Positions 52,831 through 62,871 of a DNA stretch of 64,000 nucleotides are shown here, piece by piece. How positions within the stretch are numbered: position 1 is the first letter of the stretch; each line of letters starts with the position of its first letter. Source of the DNA: Microbacterium dextranolyticum (GTDB lineage: Bacteria; Actinomycetota; Actinomycetes; Actinomycetales; Microbacteriaceae); NCBI RefSeq assembly GCF_016907295.1, contig NZ_JAFBBR010000001.1, forward strand, positions 1,798,001 to 1,862,000, in the 5' to 3' direction. Under the pieces are notes generated by a model. The model did not search any database, had not been told where the DNA came from, and saw only the letters and a program-made list of their open reading frames with translations. Made by a program: the position numbers and the translations under genes.

Positions 52831-53558
52831 GAGGCGAGCGCCTCGGTCTGCGCGTCGCGGAGGTCAGCGCAGCCGGCGACACCGAGCTCGAGCAGTGCGT
52901 CGAGCTCGCGCTTGTCGAACGGCGCGCCCTCGGCGGTGCCCTGGACTTCCACGAACAGCCCGCGCCCGGTCACGACCACGTTCATGTCGGTCTCGGCGCG
53001 CACGTCCTCGACATAGGCGAGATCGAGCATCGGCTCGCCGTCGATGATCCCGACCGAGACGGCGGCGACCGAGTCGATGAGAACGGTCGCGTTCTTCGAG
53101 ACCAGTCCCTTCGCGCGGCCCCACTCGATCGCGTCCGCCAGAGCGACGTACGCGCCCGTGATGGCCGCGGTGCGCGTGCCGCCGTCGGCCTGCAGCACAT
53201 CGCAGTCGATCACGATGGTGTTCTCGCCGAGAGCCTTGGTGTCCACGACGGCACGCAGCGCCCGCCCGATGAGTCGGGAGATCTCGTGCGTGCGGCCTCC
53301 GACCTTGCCCTTGATCGACTCGCGGTCGTTGCGGCTGTTGGTGGCCCGCGGCAGCATCGCGTACTCGGCGGTCACCCAGCCCTTTCCCTTGCCCGTCAGC
53401 CAGCGCGGAACCCCGCCGGTGAACGACGCGGTGCACAGCACCTTCGTGCCGCCGAAGGAGATCAGGGCCGAGCCCTCGGCATGGGCGCTCCAGCCACGCT
53501 CGATCGAGACGGGGCGGAGCTGGTCGACGGTACGTCCGTCGGTACGGGTGGTGGTCAT
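52827..53558 (-). CDS. rph: Ribonuclease PH
   Basis: The protein has 243 residues: [52 protein letters not shown] and [20 protein letters not shown] are all typical of the phosphorolytic tRNA 3'-end trimming enzyme. It is coupled by 4-base overlaps to murI upstream and rdgB downstream. Confidence 0.97.
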   Translation of the reverse strand: MTTTRTDGRTVDQLRPVSIERGWSAHAEGSALISFGGTKVLCTASFTGGVPRWLTGKGKGWVTAEYAMLPRATNSRNDRESIKGKVGGRTHEISRLIGRALRAVVDTKALGENTIVIDCDVLQADGGTRTAAITGAYVALADAIEWGRAKGLVSKNATVLIDSVAAVSVGIIDGEPMLDLAYVEDVRAETDMNVVVTGRGLFVEVQGTAEGAPFDKRELDALLELGVAGCADLRDAQTEALAS

Positions 53559-54382
53559 GCGGGTCCTTTCGGGAGATCGATGGCGCCGGTCTGCACGAGT
53601 CGCACAGACGACACGCCGCGACCCATGAGTCGGTCCGCGAGGCGCAGGAAGTCATCCGCCGAATCGCCAGTCGCTTCGTACACATGGGTCGGTCGGGCGT
53701 CGGGCCCGGCCAGCAGATCGCGCGAGACGAGCTGGCGGTAGACGTCCTTCGCCGTCTCGCTGTCGCTCGAGACGAGTGACACATCGGGGCCCATGACGTA
53801 GCTGATTGCGCCCTCGAGGAACGGATAGTGCGTGCAGCCGAGCACCAGGGTGTCGACGCCCGCATGCCGCAGCGGCGCGAGGTACTCCTCGGCGACGGCG
53901 AGGACGTCGGCGGAGTCGGTCACGCCGGCTTCGACGAACTCGACGAACCGGGGACACGCCTGCGCGAAAACGGAGAGGTCGGCGTTGACCCCGAGCATGT
54001 CCTGATAGACGCCCGAACCGATCGTCCCGACCGTGCCGATGACTCCGATCCGGCGATTGCGCGTCGTGGAGATCGCCGTCCGCACGGCCGGGCCGATCAC
54101 TTCCACGACGGGCACGTCGTAACGCTCGCGCGCATCGCGCAGCATCGCAGCGGATGCCGTGTTGCAGGCGATCACGAGCATCTTGACGCCCTCGTCGACC
54201 AGGGTGTCGAGGACCTCGAGCGAGTACCTGCGGACGTCCGCGATGGGCTTCGGGCCGTACGGCGAGTGCGCGGTGTCGCCGATGTAGAGCAACGACTCGC
54301 GCGGCAGCAGCTGCGAGACCGCTCGGGCCACCGTGAGCCCGCCGACTCCGGAGTCGAAGATCCCGATCGGCGCGTCCGTCAC
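53555..54382 (-). CDS. murI: Glutamate racemase
   Basis: The protein has 275 residues from GTG 54382. [15 protein letters not shown], the catalytic Cys in [12 protein letters not shown] and the second in [12 protein letters not shown] mark the enzyme that supplies D-glutamate for peptidoglycan. An upstream frame extension reaching 55666 is antisense to pncB and not real. It heads the murI-rph-rdgB operon. Confidence 0.97.
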   Translation of the reverse strand: MTDAPIGIFDSGVGGLTVARAVSQLLPRESLLYIGDTAHSPYGPKPIADVRRYSLEVLDTLVDEGVKMLVIACNTASAAMLRDARERYDVPVVEVIGPAVRTAISTTRNRRIGVIGTVGTIGSGVYQDMLGVNADLSVFAQACPRFVEFVEAGVTDSADVLAVAEEYLAPLRHAGVDTLVLGCTHYPFLEGAISYVMGPDVSLVSSDSETAKDVYRQLVSRDLLAGPDARPTHVYEATGDSADDFLRLADRLMGRGVSSVRLVQTGAIDLPKGPA

Positions 54383-54475
54383 GGTCCCCCATCGTACCCG
54401 CCCTCGTCGGCGGGCGATCCGGCGCGCCGCCCGAGTCGCGATCGTGCCGACGCCGCGGCTGGATAGAGTGACGGG

Positions 54476-55852
54476 ATGACGCGCGAGACGCCCCAGCGAC
54501 ACGCTCCCCTCCGGCCGGCGACCGAGGCACCTCGTGCCTCCAGCGCTCTGCTCACCGACAGGTACGAGCTGACCATGATCGACGCGGCCCTGCGGGACGG
54601 CACCGCATCGCGCCCGTGCGTCTTCGAGCTGTTCGGGCGGCGACTGCCCGGTGCCCGCCGTTTCGGGGTCGTCGCGGGAACCGGGCGTCTGCTGCAGGAG
54701 CTGCGGGACTTCCGCTTCGGCGACGACGAACTGCGGTACCTGCGCGATCACCGGGTCGTGAGCGCCGACACCGTCGCCTTCCTCGAGGACTACCGCTTCC
54801 GCGGCACCATCCGCGGTTACCGCGAGGGCGAGCTGTACTTCCCCGGGTCGCCGATCCTGACGGTGGAGGGCGGTTTCGCCGAGGCCGTCGTTCTGGAGAC
54901 GCTGGCTCTCAGCATCCTGAACCACGACTCCGCCGTCGCGAACGCCGCGGCCCGCATGAGCATCGCCGCCGGAGACCGCCCGCTCGCCGAGATGGGGTCG
55001 CGGCGCGCCGCTGAGCGCTCCGCCGTCGCGGCGGCGCGCGCCGCCTACATCGCCGGTTTCGGCGCCACGAGCAACCTCGAGGCCGGCCGCATTTGGGGCA
55101 TCCCCACGATGGGCACCGCGGCGCACGCGTGGACTCTCCTGCACGACACCGAGGAGCAGGCCTTCCGCAGCCAGATCGACGCGCTGGGCGTGGACACGAC
55201 TCTGCTCATCGACACCTACGACATCCGCGAGGGTGTCGCCACGGCGATCCGTGTCGCCGGCACCGCTCTGGGTGGGGTGCGCATCGACTCGGGCGACCTT
55301 CCCACGGTCGCCGCCGAGGTGCGCGCACAACTCGACGAACTCGGTGCGACGAACACGCGGATCACGGTCACCAGCGACCTCGACGAGTTCGCGATCGCCG
55401 CGCTGGCCGCGTCCCCGGTGGATGCCTACGGCGTCGGCACGTCCGTCGTCACCGGCTCGGGTGCACCGACCGCCGGCATGGTCTACAAACTCGTCGCGCG
55501 CCAGGGCGGCGACGGCGGGTGGGTGTCGGTCGCGAAGGCATCCGCCGACAAATCCTCCAAGGGAGGGCGCAAGGCGGCCTTCCGCACTCTCGATCGCGGC
55601 ACCGCCACGAGCGAACTCATCGCCGTCTCGGATGGGTTCGAGAAGATCCACACGGCGGCGGCGCATCCCGATGCACGCGCCCTGCAGGTCACCCTCGTCG
55701 ATCGCGGTGAACCGGATGCCTCATTCGAGGGCCCCGCAGGGGTCGACGCCGCTCGGGCTCATCATGCGCTGGTGCGCGAAGAGCTGCCCGTGAAGGGTCT
55801 CGCCCTCAGCCGTTCCGAGCCGGCGCTGCCGACGGTCTACATCGACGCCTGA
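54476..55852 (+). CDS. pncB: Nicotinate phosphoribosyltransferase
   Basis: The protein has 458 residues with [55 protein letters not shown] (His site) and VRIDSGDL. It converts nicotinate to its mononucleotide in NAD salvage. It is divergent from murI with 93 bases between them. Confidence 0.96.
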   Translation: MTRETPQRHAPLRPATEAPRASSALLTDRYELTMIDAALRDGTASRPCVFELFGRRLPGARRFGVVAGTGRLLQELRDFRFGDDELRYLRDHRVVSADTVAFLEDYRFRGTIRGYREGELYFPGSPILTVEGGFAEAVVLETLALSILNHDSAVANAAARMSIAAGDRPLAEMGSRRAAERSAVAAARAAYIAGFGATSNLEAGRIWGIPTMGTAAHAWTLLHDTEEQAFRSQIDALGVDTTLLIDTYDIREGVATAIRVAGTALGGVRIDSGDLPTVAAEVRAQLDELGATNTRITVTSDLDEFAIAALAASPVDAYGVGTSVVTGSGAPTAGMVYKLVARQGGDGGWVSVAKASADKSSKGGRKAAFRTLDRGTATSELIAVSDGFEKIHTAAAHPDARALQVTLVDRGEPDASFEGPAGVDAARAHHALVREELPVKGLALSRSEPALPTVYIDA

Positions 55853-55869
55853 GCCCCGGTCCGCCCGGA

Positions 55870-56142
55870 TCAGCCCATGAGGGACTCGTAGATCTCCTTG
55901 CACGTGGGGCACACCGGGAACTTCTCCGGATCGCGACCCGGAGTCCACTTCTTGCCGCAGAGCGCGCGCACCGGCTTTCCGGTGATCGCCGACTCGAGGA
56001 TCTTGTCCTTCTTGACATAGTGCGAGAACCGCTCGTGGTCCCCGGGCTCGATGTTCTCCTCGCGCAGCAACTCCTCGAGCTCGCGATCGAGGGTCAGCGT
56101 GCCGCCCTGCTCCGGTTCACCGGGTCCGTGGGGGGTGCTCAT
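55870..56142 (-). CDS. DUF3039 protein, 90 residues
   Basis: A conserved actinobacterial protein: FSHYVKKDKILESAITGKPVRALCGKKW then CPTCKEIYESL, giving one Cys plus a CxxC likely to bind zinc. Function is unknown. The ATG at 56142 follows a plausible purine-rich stretch; the longer frame to 56352 is not supported. Confidence 0.88.
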   Translation of the reverse strand: MSTPHGPGEPEQGGTLTLDRELEELLREENIEPGDHERFSHYVKKDKILESAITGKPVRALCGKKWTPGRDPEKFPVCPTCKEIYESLMG

Positions 56143-56186
56143 GGCATCCGATTCTAGCGGCGGACCGACGGGCCAGGGCCTGCGTG

Positions 56187-57743
56187 TCAGGTCGACTCGA
56201 CGAACTCCATCAGCCGTCCGCCGGAGCGATCGAAGACGGCTCCCCCGGCGAACACTCCCCCGACGAGCACGACCAGCCCGATCGCCGATCCGCCCCAGAG
56301 CGCGATCCACGCGGATGCCTCGTCGCCCCCGAGCGAGCGCCACGCCCACCACAGCGCCGGAACGCTCAGCACCAGTGCGCCGACGATGACGGCCCCCTGA
56401 GCGAGACCCCCGCTGGTGCGCTGCGGCTGCTGGAACGGGCTATCACCGGGCCGTGAGACCGCGTAGGGTGCAAGCGCCGACGACAGCGACGATAGTCCCA
56501 GGCCGCACAGGAAGAGGCTTGCGCACACGCCGATCAGCGCGGGCAGAACCGCCCAGCGACCATGGAACGAGGTCGAGATCGGAATCGCCACGGCGAGCAC
56601 GGCGATGGCGATCACGATCACCGGGATGAGACGACCGATTCGGTCCGACGTCCCCCGGACGCCGCTCGCGACGTGCATCCACAGCGCCGTCGAGTCGTAG
56701 GCGAGGTCGTTGTGGGCGATCCAGCCGAAGAACAGCGCCATCAACGGCGCGGGGATGAGCGCGATGTACGAGACGGGAACGCCGACGACCAGCAGGGGCG
56801 CCACCACGACGATCGCGGCGATCGGCACGATGATCAGGTTCACGAGGTAGCGGGGGTCGCGCAGCCAGTAGATCAGGCTCCGCGCGGCGACACCTCCGGC
56901 GGGCGTGCCCGGCGTGAGCGCGAACCAGCCGAGGCCGGCGCGCTCTCTGCCCGATGAGGGGCGCTCGGTGGTCGTGAGCAGCACGCGCACGAGCCACATC
57001 CAGAGTGCGCCGAGGCCGAGGACGGTCAGCACGGCGACGACGACGGGGCCCGCGAACGAGCCCGTGAGCGACGCGCCGGGAATGGCCCAGCTCGCGCCGA
57101 GCGGAGTCATCGACAGCAGTCGGACCGCATCCGCGAGCGCCGACGGCACCTGGCCGTCCCAATCGAGCGAGACGAAGAAGACCGCGACGGGCACGACGAC
57201 GATCAGCAACGCCACGATGAAAAGACCGCTGAGCTCGCGCGAGCGGCGAACACGCAGGACGAGGCTCGCGAGCGCGAGACCCACCCGGATCGCCAGAACG
57301 CACGTGAGGACGCTGAGAGCCCCCGCGAGGACGGTGATCGGCGCGGATGCCCCGTGGCTGCGCCACAGCGCACCGACGGCGACCGTGACGGCGATCAATC
57401 CCCACACCGGCACGCTGATGACGCCGGCGAGAAGAACCGAACCCGCCACCGAGGCCGGACTCATGCCCAGCACCGAGAAGCGACGCGGGTCCAACTGGTC
57501 GTCGAGCCCGCCGACCAGCGCCGCGGCGAACAGCCCTCCGGTGAGGGCCGAACCCGCGATCACCGCGACCGCGTCGACGGTGCCGTCGCTGGAGCCCTGC
57601 AGCCGCGCCGTGGCGAGGAACACCCCGACGACGGCAACGACCACGCAGGCGACTCCGATGAGCGACCGCACCGTGCGCCGGGGGGCGCCGCGCAGCGCAC
57701 CGACCAGAAGGTCGAGCCTCAGTCGGAGAACGTGTGCAACCAC
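56187..57743 (-). CDS. ABC transporter permease, 518 residues
   Basis: About twelve hydrophobic segments without a nucleotide-binding domain make this the membrane part of an ABC-2-like exporter. The gene overlaps the upstream ATPase gene by 25 bases, so the two form one transporter. The substrate is unknown. The start is probably GTG 57743; a TTG one codon later is equally near the GGAG. Confidence 0.85.
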   Translation of the reverse strand: MVAHVLRLRLDLLVGALRGAPRRTVRSLIGVACVVVAVVGVFLATARLQGSSDGTVDAVAVIAGSALTGGLFAAALVGGLDDQLDPRRFSVLGMSPASVAGSVLLAGVISVPVWGLIAVTVAVGALWRSHGASAPITVLAGALSVLTCVLAIRVGLALASLVLRVRRSRELSGLFIVALLIVVVPVAVFFVSLDWDGQVPSALADAVRLLSMTPLGASWAIPGASLTGSFAGPVVVAVLTVLGLGALWMWLVRVLLTTTERPSSGRERAGLGWFALTPGTPAGGVAARSLIYWLRDPRYLVNLIIVPIAAIVVVAPLLVVGVPVSYIALIPAPLMALFFGWIAHNDLAYDSTALWMHVASGVRGTSDRIGRLIPVIVIAIAVLAVAIPISTSFHGRWAVLPALIGVCASLFLCGLGLSSLSSALAPYAVSRPGDSPFQQPQRTSGGLAQGAVIVGALVLSVPALWWAWRSLGGDEASAWIALWGGSAIGLVVLVGGVFAGGAVFDRSGGRLMEFVEST

Positions 57744-59314
57744 TCCAGGCCCTCCACGTCGCCCTGACCGCCCGACAGTTCGATGAACCGCTGCTCGAGC
57801 GTGCCCTCGCCCCGCACCTCGTCGACCGTGCCGTGCGCGAGCACCCGGCCGGACACGATCACCGCTACCCCGTCGCAGACCCGCTCGACGAGATCCATCC
57901 CGTGGCTCGAGAGAATGACGGTGCCGCCGTGGTCGACGTAGGCCTTCAGGATGTCGAGGATCACCGCGGACGACACGGGATCGACCGACTCGAAAGGCTC
58001 GTCGAGCACAAGAACACGGGGGGAATGGATCATGGCGCCCGCGAGCATGATCTTCTTCGTCATTCCGGTCGAGTAGTCCGACACCTGTCGGCCGAGCGCG
58101 TCGGTGAGATCGAATGCGCGTGCGAGATCGGCGGTTCGCGATTCGATGACCGCGGACCGCAGGCCGCGCAGCACGCCGTAGTAATGGAGCAGTTGACGGC
58201 CGGTGAGACGGTCGAACGTCCGCAGGCGGTCGGGAAGGATGCCCATCTGCCGCTTCGCCTCGCGGGGCGCGGCGCGCAGGTCGATTCCGGCGACGCGGAT
58301 CGTGCCCGTGTCAGCGCGGAGCAGTCCGGCGATCAGCGAAAGCGTCGTGGTCTTGCCGGCACCGTTGGGACCGACGATCCCGTAGAAGGTGCCGGGCGCG
58401 ACGCTCAGCTCGATCCCCTCGACCGCATGCGTCTGCCCGAACGACTTCGACACGCCCTGCAGCTGCATCGCGGCGACGACGGCAGCCGGGTCGTCGTCGT
58501 CGACGGCCGCAGAGTCGTCTGCCGAGAACAGCTCGGTCACGACCCGATCGTCGTCGAGATCCGTGGATGCCTCATCGGACGCGTCGATCCGAGAATCCTC
58601 TTCGACCGCAACCGCCACGAAGCCGGGCACCGTGAGGAGCTCGGGCTCAGGCTCAGGCTCGATTTCAGGCTCCACGTCGAGCTCAGGTTCGGGCTCGATC
58701 TCGGGGTCCGCGTCGAACTCCGGCTCAGGCTCCGGCTCGGGCTCGATCTCGGGGTCCGCGTCGAACTCCGGCTGAGGCTCGGCGGCGCGTGCAGGTTCAG
58801 CCTCGGGCTCGACGTCACTTTCCCGCGTGAGCTCGGCGTGGCGTTCCGCATCGGTCTCGTTCTCGGCGTCGCGTTCCAGGTCGGTCGCGGCGGCCTCCGG
58901 GTCGACCTCGCCGATCGGCGGGAGAGCAGAGACACCCTCGAGTGCATCGGCATCGGCATCGGCATCGGCATCGGTCTCGCTCACCGATGCGGGCGATTGC
59001 GCACCGAGGGCACCTGCCGCATCCTCATCGAACGATGCGTCAGGAACGGATTCCGCCACGATCTCGTCCGGCCCATCCGTGTCGGAAGAAGCCTCGAACC
59101 GGGCAGCGGCCACGGCTGCCGGGACGGACGGGGGCGGAGGGGGCGAAACCGGGGCCGCGACAGAAGCGTCCGTATCGATGACGAGCGACCGCGCGGCGGC
59201 TTCGGCGGCACTCACCGCCGGAAGCGGTGGTCGCGAAGGAAGCGACGGACGGGGCGGAACAGCGGGGCTCTGCGTACCCTCGTCGTTCTCGGGGCGCGGC
59301 AGAGACGGGGTCAC
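57719..59314 (-). CDS. ABC transporter ATPase with long acidic N-terminal domain, 531 residues
   Basis: The ATPase module occupies about residues 285-531, with Walker [11 protein letters not shown], signature [13 protein letters not shown] and Walker [15 protein letters not shown]. In front is a ~280-residue low-complexity region, first Pro/Ala/Ser-rich, then strongly acidic with repeated PEPEPE and [10 protein letters not shown] units. Such a leader is unusual for an ABC ATPase and is probably disordered. It contains a hexanucleotide tandem repeat at 58944-58973. The protein is coupled to the permease downstream. Confidence 0.88.
   Translation of the reverse strand: MTPSLPRPENDEGTQSPAVPPRPSLPSRPPLPAVSAAEAAARSLVIDTDASVAAPVSPPPPPSVPAAVAAARFEASSDTDGPDEIVAESVPDASFDEDAAGALGAQSPASVSETDADADADADALEGVSALPPIGEVDPEAAATDLERDAENETDAERHAELTRESDVEPEAEPARAAEPQPEFDADPEIEPEPEPEPEFDADPEIEPEPELDVEPEIEPEPEPELLTVPGFVAVAVEEDSRIDASDEASTDLDDDRVVTELFSADDSAAVDDDDPAAVVAAMQLQGVSKSFGQTHAVEGIELSVAPGTFYGIVGPNGAGKTTTLSLIAGLLRADTGTIRVAGIDLRAAPREAKRQMGILPDRLRTFDRLTGRQLLHYYGVLRGLRSAVIESRTADLARAFDLTDALGRQVSDYSTGMTKKIMLAGAMIHSPRVLVLDEPFESVDPVSSAVILDILKAYVDHGGTVILSSHGMDLVERVCDGVAVIVSGRVLAHGTVDEVRGEGTLEQRFIELSGGQGDVEGLEWLHTFSD
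58944..58973 (-). repeat. Five tandem GCATCG hexamers
   Basis: Five exact copies of GCATCG lie inside the ABC ATPase gene and encode alternating Asp-Ala residues. Being a multiple of three, changes in copy number would keep the frame. Confidence 0.9.
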
Positions 59315-59432
59315 CCACCCAACCTAGCAAGCGCCCCCGGAACCCGCGGGGAGGTGTGCACAGGTGCGTCGCGGAACGCAACGTGCGGCACGGGGGTTGC
59401 TCTCAGCGAGCCTGCATAGGATCGTGCCTGAT

Positions 59433-60374
59433 ATGGCAAAGGTCCACCGCATCCACTCGATGTCCGACGATTCCGCCTGGGCCGGGGGCCTTCCCCCGGA
59501 AGGATCGACCGAGCATCCGTATGCCATCCGTGTACTGGACGGCGCGTTGCGGGTGCAGCGGCCCGCGGTGGTCGCGCATCTGCGGAGCATCCGACTGCGC
59601 CACCCCGACGCCTCGACCGCCGACATCGTGCGCATGCTCGAGCGCCGCTATGTGGCAGCCGTCACGACCGGTGGTGCGGCGGTGGGCGCGACGGCCGTGA
59701 TCCCCGGGATCGGAACCGGCGTCACCCTGGCGCTTTCGGGCGTCGAGACGATCGGTTTCCTCGACGCCACCGCGCTGTTCGCCCAGTCGCTCTCCGAGTT
59801 GCACGGCATCCCGGTGCAGAACCCCGACCGAGCGCGCGCGCTCGTGTTGACTCTCATGCTCGGTCAGGAAGGCGTGGACCTCGTCGCGCAGCTGGGCCGC
59901 CAGGTCTCCGGAACGGGAAAGAACCGGTCGACGTATTGGGGCGAGCTGGTGACGAAGTCACTCCCCCGCGCGGCGGTCGGGCCGCTCGTCGATCGTCTCA
60001 AGACGGCGTTCGTGCGCCAGTTCGCTGCGAAGGGAAGCGCGTCGGTGATCGGCAAAGCACTGCCGTTCGGCATCGGTGCCGCGATCGGAGGGACCGGCAA
60101 TCATCTGCTGGGCCGACGGGTCGTCATCGGCGCGCGGAAAGCGTTCGGCGTACCGCCCGCGCATTACCCCGCCGAACTGGAGCCCCGACCCGGAACCGCC
60201 CGGGTGGAATCGGCCGCGTTCGGAGCCGTGCGTCGCACGGGCGCAGCGATCGGTGCAGGTGGGCGCAGGGTCACGGATGCCGTGGGCACCGCCGTCGTCC
60301 GGGCGACCGCCTCCCCTCGCCGCCGCCGTCCGGAACCGACGGACGACACGGCCGAGGACTCGTCCCTGCCCTGA
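59433..60374 (+). CDS. Hypothetical protein with a glycine-rich hydrophobic core, 313 residues
   Basis: The region around residues 80-115 (GGAAVGATAVIPGIGTGVTLALSGVE) is hydrophobic and Gly-rich, as in EcsC-like or channel-like proteins, and another such patch lies near 205-230 (GKALPFGIGAAIGGTGNHLLG). Together they suggest membrane association. The C-terminus is Arg/Pro-rich. I do not recognise the family with confidence. The start is ATG 59433; ATG 59460 is an alternative. Confidence 0.7.
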   Translation: MAKVHRIHSMSDDSAWAGGLPPEGSTEHPYAIRVLDGALRVQRPAVVAHLRSIRLRHPDASTADIVRMLERRYVAAVTTGGAAVGATAVIPGIGTGVTLALSGVETIGFLDATALFAQSLSELHGIPVQNPDRARALVLTLMLGQEGVDLVAQLGRQVSGTGKNRSTYWGELVTKSLPRAAVGPLVDRLKTAFVRQFAAKGSASVIGKALPFGIGAAIGGTGNHLLGRRVVIGARKAFGVPPAHYPAELEPRPGTARVESAAFGAVRRTGAAIGAGGRRVTDAVGTAVVRATASPRRRRPEPTDDTAEDSSLP

Positions 60375-60463
60375 GGCTTCCTCGACCCCGATGGCCCCGA
60401 TGCCCCCGAGACGGCCGTCGCCCCGGTGCGGTCATCGACGACCCTCGGGCGCACAATGGGGCT

Positions 60464-60724
60464 ATGGGAATCTTCCAGAGCAGACCCGAGGACCCGACCG
60501 AATGGGCGGGCCTCCCCGCGGAGCCGTGGGAGCCGCGCGCTCCCGCCGAGACGCTTCCCGAGGGCGTGACGGCACCGTCCGCGCTGGGACTGTCAGAGCC
60601 GGGAACGCAGATCACGCTGAACGTGTTCGCGGTCGCGACCGACGCTTCGGGCGCCGGCACGGTTCCGTCATCGGGCGAGCAGGCATCCGACGCGCGAACA
60701 GCCGACGATGAGGATGCCTCGTGA
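60464..60724 (+). CDS. Small acidic hypothetical protein, 86 residues
   Basis: The protein begins MGIFQSRPEDPTEWAGLPAEPW, a short motif-bearing start seen in conserved actinobacterial small proteins, and ends in an acidic, probably disordered tail. It overlaps the downstream membrane-protein start by four bases. Function is unknown. Confidence 0.65.
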   Translation: MGIFQSRPEDPTEWAGLPAEPWEPRAPAETLPEGVTAPSALGLSEPGTQITLNVFAVATDASGAGTVPSSGEQASDARTADDEDAS

Positions 60725-60939
60725 TCCCGCTGCTCGCGACGCTGCTGTTCGTCAACGCCGCCTTCAACGCCCTCGTCTGGCCGCGCTTCTACGCGCGCGT
60801 CGCGAAAGATCCTCGTGCCCGCACCGCCGACGGCACACCGACCCGGTTCCTCGTGGTGCACGGAATCCTCGTCGGCGTGGCGCTGGTGATCGCGGTCGTC
60901 TCCGTCGTCGCGGGTGTGATCGCCCTCACCACGGCCTGA
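60721..60939 (+). CDS. SCO4848-like small membrane protein, 72 residues
   Basis: Two membrane segments flank FNALVWPRFYARVAKDPRA and GTPTRFLVVHGIL, matching the SCO4848 family of actinobacterial membrane proteins. The GTG start overlaps the preceding stop, so it is translated with the 86-residue protein. Function is unknown. Confidence 0.85.
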   Translation: MIPLLATLLFVNAAFNALVWPRFYARVAKDPRARTADGTPTRFLVVHGILVGVALVIAVVSVVAGVIALTTA

Positions 60940-60973
60940 CGAACGCCTCACCTGTTCAGCGCCCTTTTCCGGC

Positions 60974-61018
60974 ACGCAGAACGCCACCCCGCGAAACCCG
61001 CGGGGTGGCGTTCTGCGT
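60974..61018. terminator. Perfect 20-bp hairpin terminator
   Basis: Twenty-base arms (60974-60993 and 60999-61018) pair perfectly around a 5-base loop, between the rightward SCO4848-like gene and the leftward htrA gene. It is almost certainly a bidirectional terminator. Confidence 0.9.
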
Positions 61019-61047
61019 ATCGGGATCCCGCGGCCGGGATCCGTCGC

Positions 61048-62742
61048 TCACTTGCTGAGGGTGCCCAGGGTGACCTCGGTGGAGGCGGTGGCCCCGTCGC
61101 GCTCGTACACGAGCTTGGCCGTGCTGCCACCCGCCAGCGCACGCACCTGCGCCGTCAGATCGGTCGCGTTGGTGATGGGAACGCCGTTGAACGAGGTGAC
61201 GACGTCACCCTTCTTCAGGCCGGCCTTCGCCGCCGCTCCCCCGGCCGTCGCCTCGCTGATGTACGCACCGGCGGTCGTCGCACCCTGCTGGGATGCCGCG
61301 TCGCCGACCATCGCGCCCAGCAGGCCGTGGGTGGCCACACCGTTCTTGATGATCTCGTCGGTCACGCGCTTGGCGATATCAGAGGGGATCGAGAAGCCGA
61401 CGCCGATCGAACCGGACTGACCGCCCGAGCTGGAGCTGCCCGCAGAGGCGATCGCCACGTTGATGCCGATCAGCTTTCCCTCTCCGTTGACCAGAGCGCC
61501 GCCCGAGTTGCCGGGGTTGATAGCCGCGTCGGTCTGGATGACGGCGATCGAGATGGAGCTCTTCGCCGACTGCTGCTGTCCCTGACCGAAGTCGAACTGG
61601 AACGGCGAGCCGCCCTGTCCAGGCTGGGGCGCCTGCTCCTGAGCGTCGCCCTCGGGCGCCGCCGAGGACGCGATCTGGATCGAGCGGTTGAGTGCGCTGA
61701 CGATGCCCGTCGTCACCGTGTTCGACAGACCCAGCGGTGCGCCGACGGCGACCGTCTGGTCACCGACGTTCAGCTTGCTCGAGTCGCCGAAGTCGATCGG
61801 TGTCAGACCCGACGCGTCGGTGAGCTTGATGACCGCGAGGTCATAGGTGGGGTCGGTACCGACGATCGTGGCGGCGAACACCTTGCCGTCCGACGTCGTG
61901 ACCGACAGCTTCGCATCCGCTGCCTGTCCGTCGAGCGTCACGACGTGCGTGTTCGTGACGACGTAGCCGTCGGCGGTGAGTACGACACCGGAGCCCGTAC
62001 CGCCCGACGAGCCGGCCGACGCCGATATGGTCACGACCGACGGAACGACCTTCGCGGCGATCGCCGTCGTCTGGTTGACCGAGTCGGTGTTGTTGACCGT
62101 GACCGCGGCCGGACCGCTCGTGACCACCGTCTGCGACTGCGGCAGGAAGGAGGCGCCGGCGGCGGCACCGCCGATTCCGGCCGCGCCGCCCACGAGCGCC
62201 GCGGCGACCATGATGCCCACGATCCGACCCGCGCCGATCTTCGCAGTCGGCGCACTCGCCGACTCTGCGGCAGGTGCCGGGGCCACACCCAGAGCGTGAC
62301 CGGAGGGGTACGCCGGTCCCGTCTGCTCCGTACCGTACGGAGCCGTGGGATAGGCAGACGTGGGATGCCCGTACGACGGCGAGCCCTGCGGGCCTGCCGC
62401 AGGCGCGCCCGGAGCCGAGTACGGCGCCTGAGACGCGTACTCGCCGTAGCGTGGCGCAGGCTGGCCCGTCGCCGGTGCGACTCCACCGGCGACGGGAGCG
62501 GTGGGAGCTGCCGTGGCGGGAGCCTCCGGTGCGGAGGCCGCCGCGGCCGGCGACGTCGCCTCGGCCGCGTGCCCGGCAGGTGCCGCGGGCGCGCCAGTGA
62601 CATCGGTCGAGTGAGAGGCCGGAGCGGCCGGCGCCGGTGCGCCCGAGGCGGCGTCGGCAGCGGTCTGCGCCGGCAGCGGGGGTCGCAGCGTGGCGTCGTC
62701 GAGAGGCTGCGGGTCGTTCGAGGTAGGGGTGTTGTCGCTCAT
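61048..62742 (-). CDS. htrA: Membrane-anchored HtrA/DegP-type serine protease
   Basis: The protein has 564 residues. About 170 Pro/Ala-rich cytoplasmic residues precede one membrane segment. The S1C protease follows, with His in VVTNTHVVTLDG, Asp in TYDLAVIKLTD and Ser in INPGNSGGALVN, and then a C-terminal PDZ domain (GLKKGDVVTSFNGVPI). A Gln/Gly-rich insertion lies in the protease domain. It handles misfolded exported proteins. AAGAAGGA precedes the ATG. Confidence 0.95.
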   Translation of the reverse strand: MSDNTPTSNDPQPLDDATLRPPLPAQTAADAASGAPAPAAPASHSTDVTGAPAAPAGHAAEATSPAAAASAPEAPATAAPTAPVAGGVAPATGQPAPRYGEYASQAPYSAPGAPAAGPQGSPSYGHPTSAYPTAPYGTEQTGPAYPSGHALGVAPAPAAESASAPTAKIGAGRIVGIMVAAALVGGAAGIGGAAAGASFLPQSQTVVTSGPAAVTVNNTDSVNQTTAIAAKVVPSVVTISASAGSSGGTGSGVVLTADGYVVTNTHVVTLDGQAADAKLSVTTSDGKVFAATIVGTDPTYDLAVIKLTDASGLTPIDFGDSSKLNVGDQTVAVGAPLGLSNTVTTGIVSALNRSIQIASSAAPEGDAQEQAPQPGQGGSPFQFDFGQGQQQSAKSSISIAVIQTDAAINPGNSGGALVNGEGKLIGINVAIASAGSSSSGGQSGSIGVGFSIPSDIAKRVTDEIIKNGVATHGLLGAMVGDAASQQGATTAGAYISEATAGGAAAKAGLKKGDVVTSFNGVPITNATDLTAQVRALAGGSTAKLVYERDGATASTEVTLGTLSK

Positions 62743-62871
62743 CAGTGATTCCTTCTTCCCAAGACACCTTCAGCATGGCGCCGCATCCTGTGCGTTGCAT
62801 ATGCCCGCACTCCCACGAACCTATGTGTCCGCACCCGTGCGAGACGGCCCGGTCGCTGTAGCGTGTGTGGG

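Noticed and set aside
53555..55666. Extended minus-strand frame suggesting a 703-residue murI fusion
   Set aside because: The extra N-terminal part is antisense to pncB. MurI begins at GTG 54382 with its standard first motif.
57734..59419. Long plus-strand open frame (561 codons) opposite the ABC ATPase gene
   Set aside because: It is the antisense shadow of a real ATPase with all motifs. Its product is Arg/His/Asp-rich nonsense caused by high GC and the repeats.
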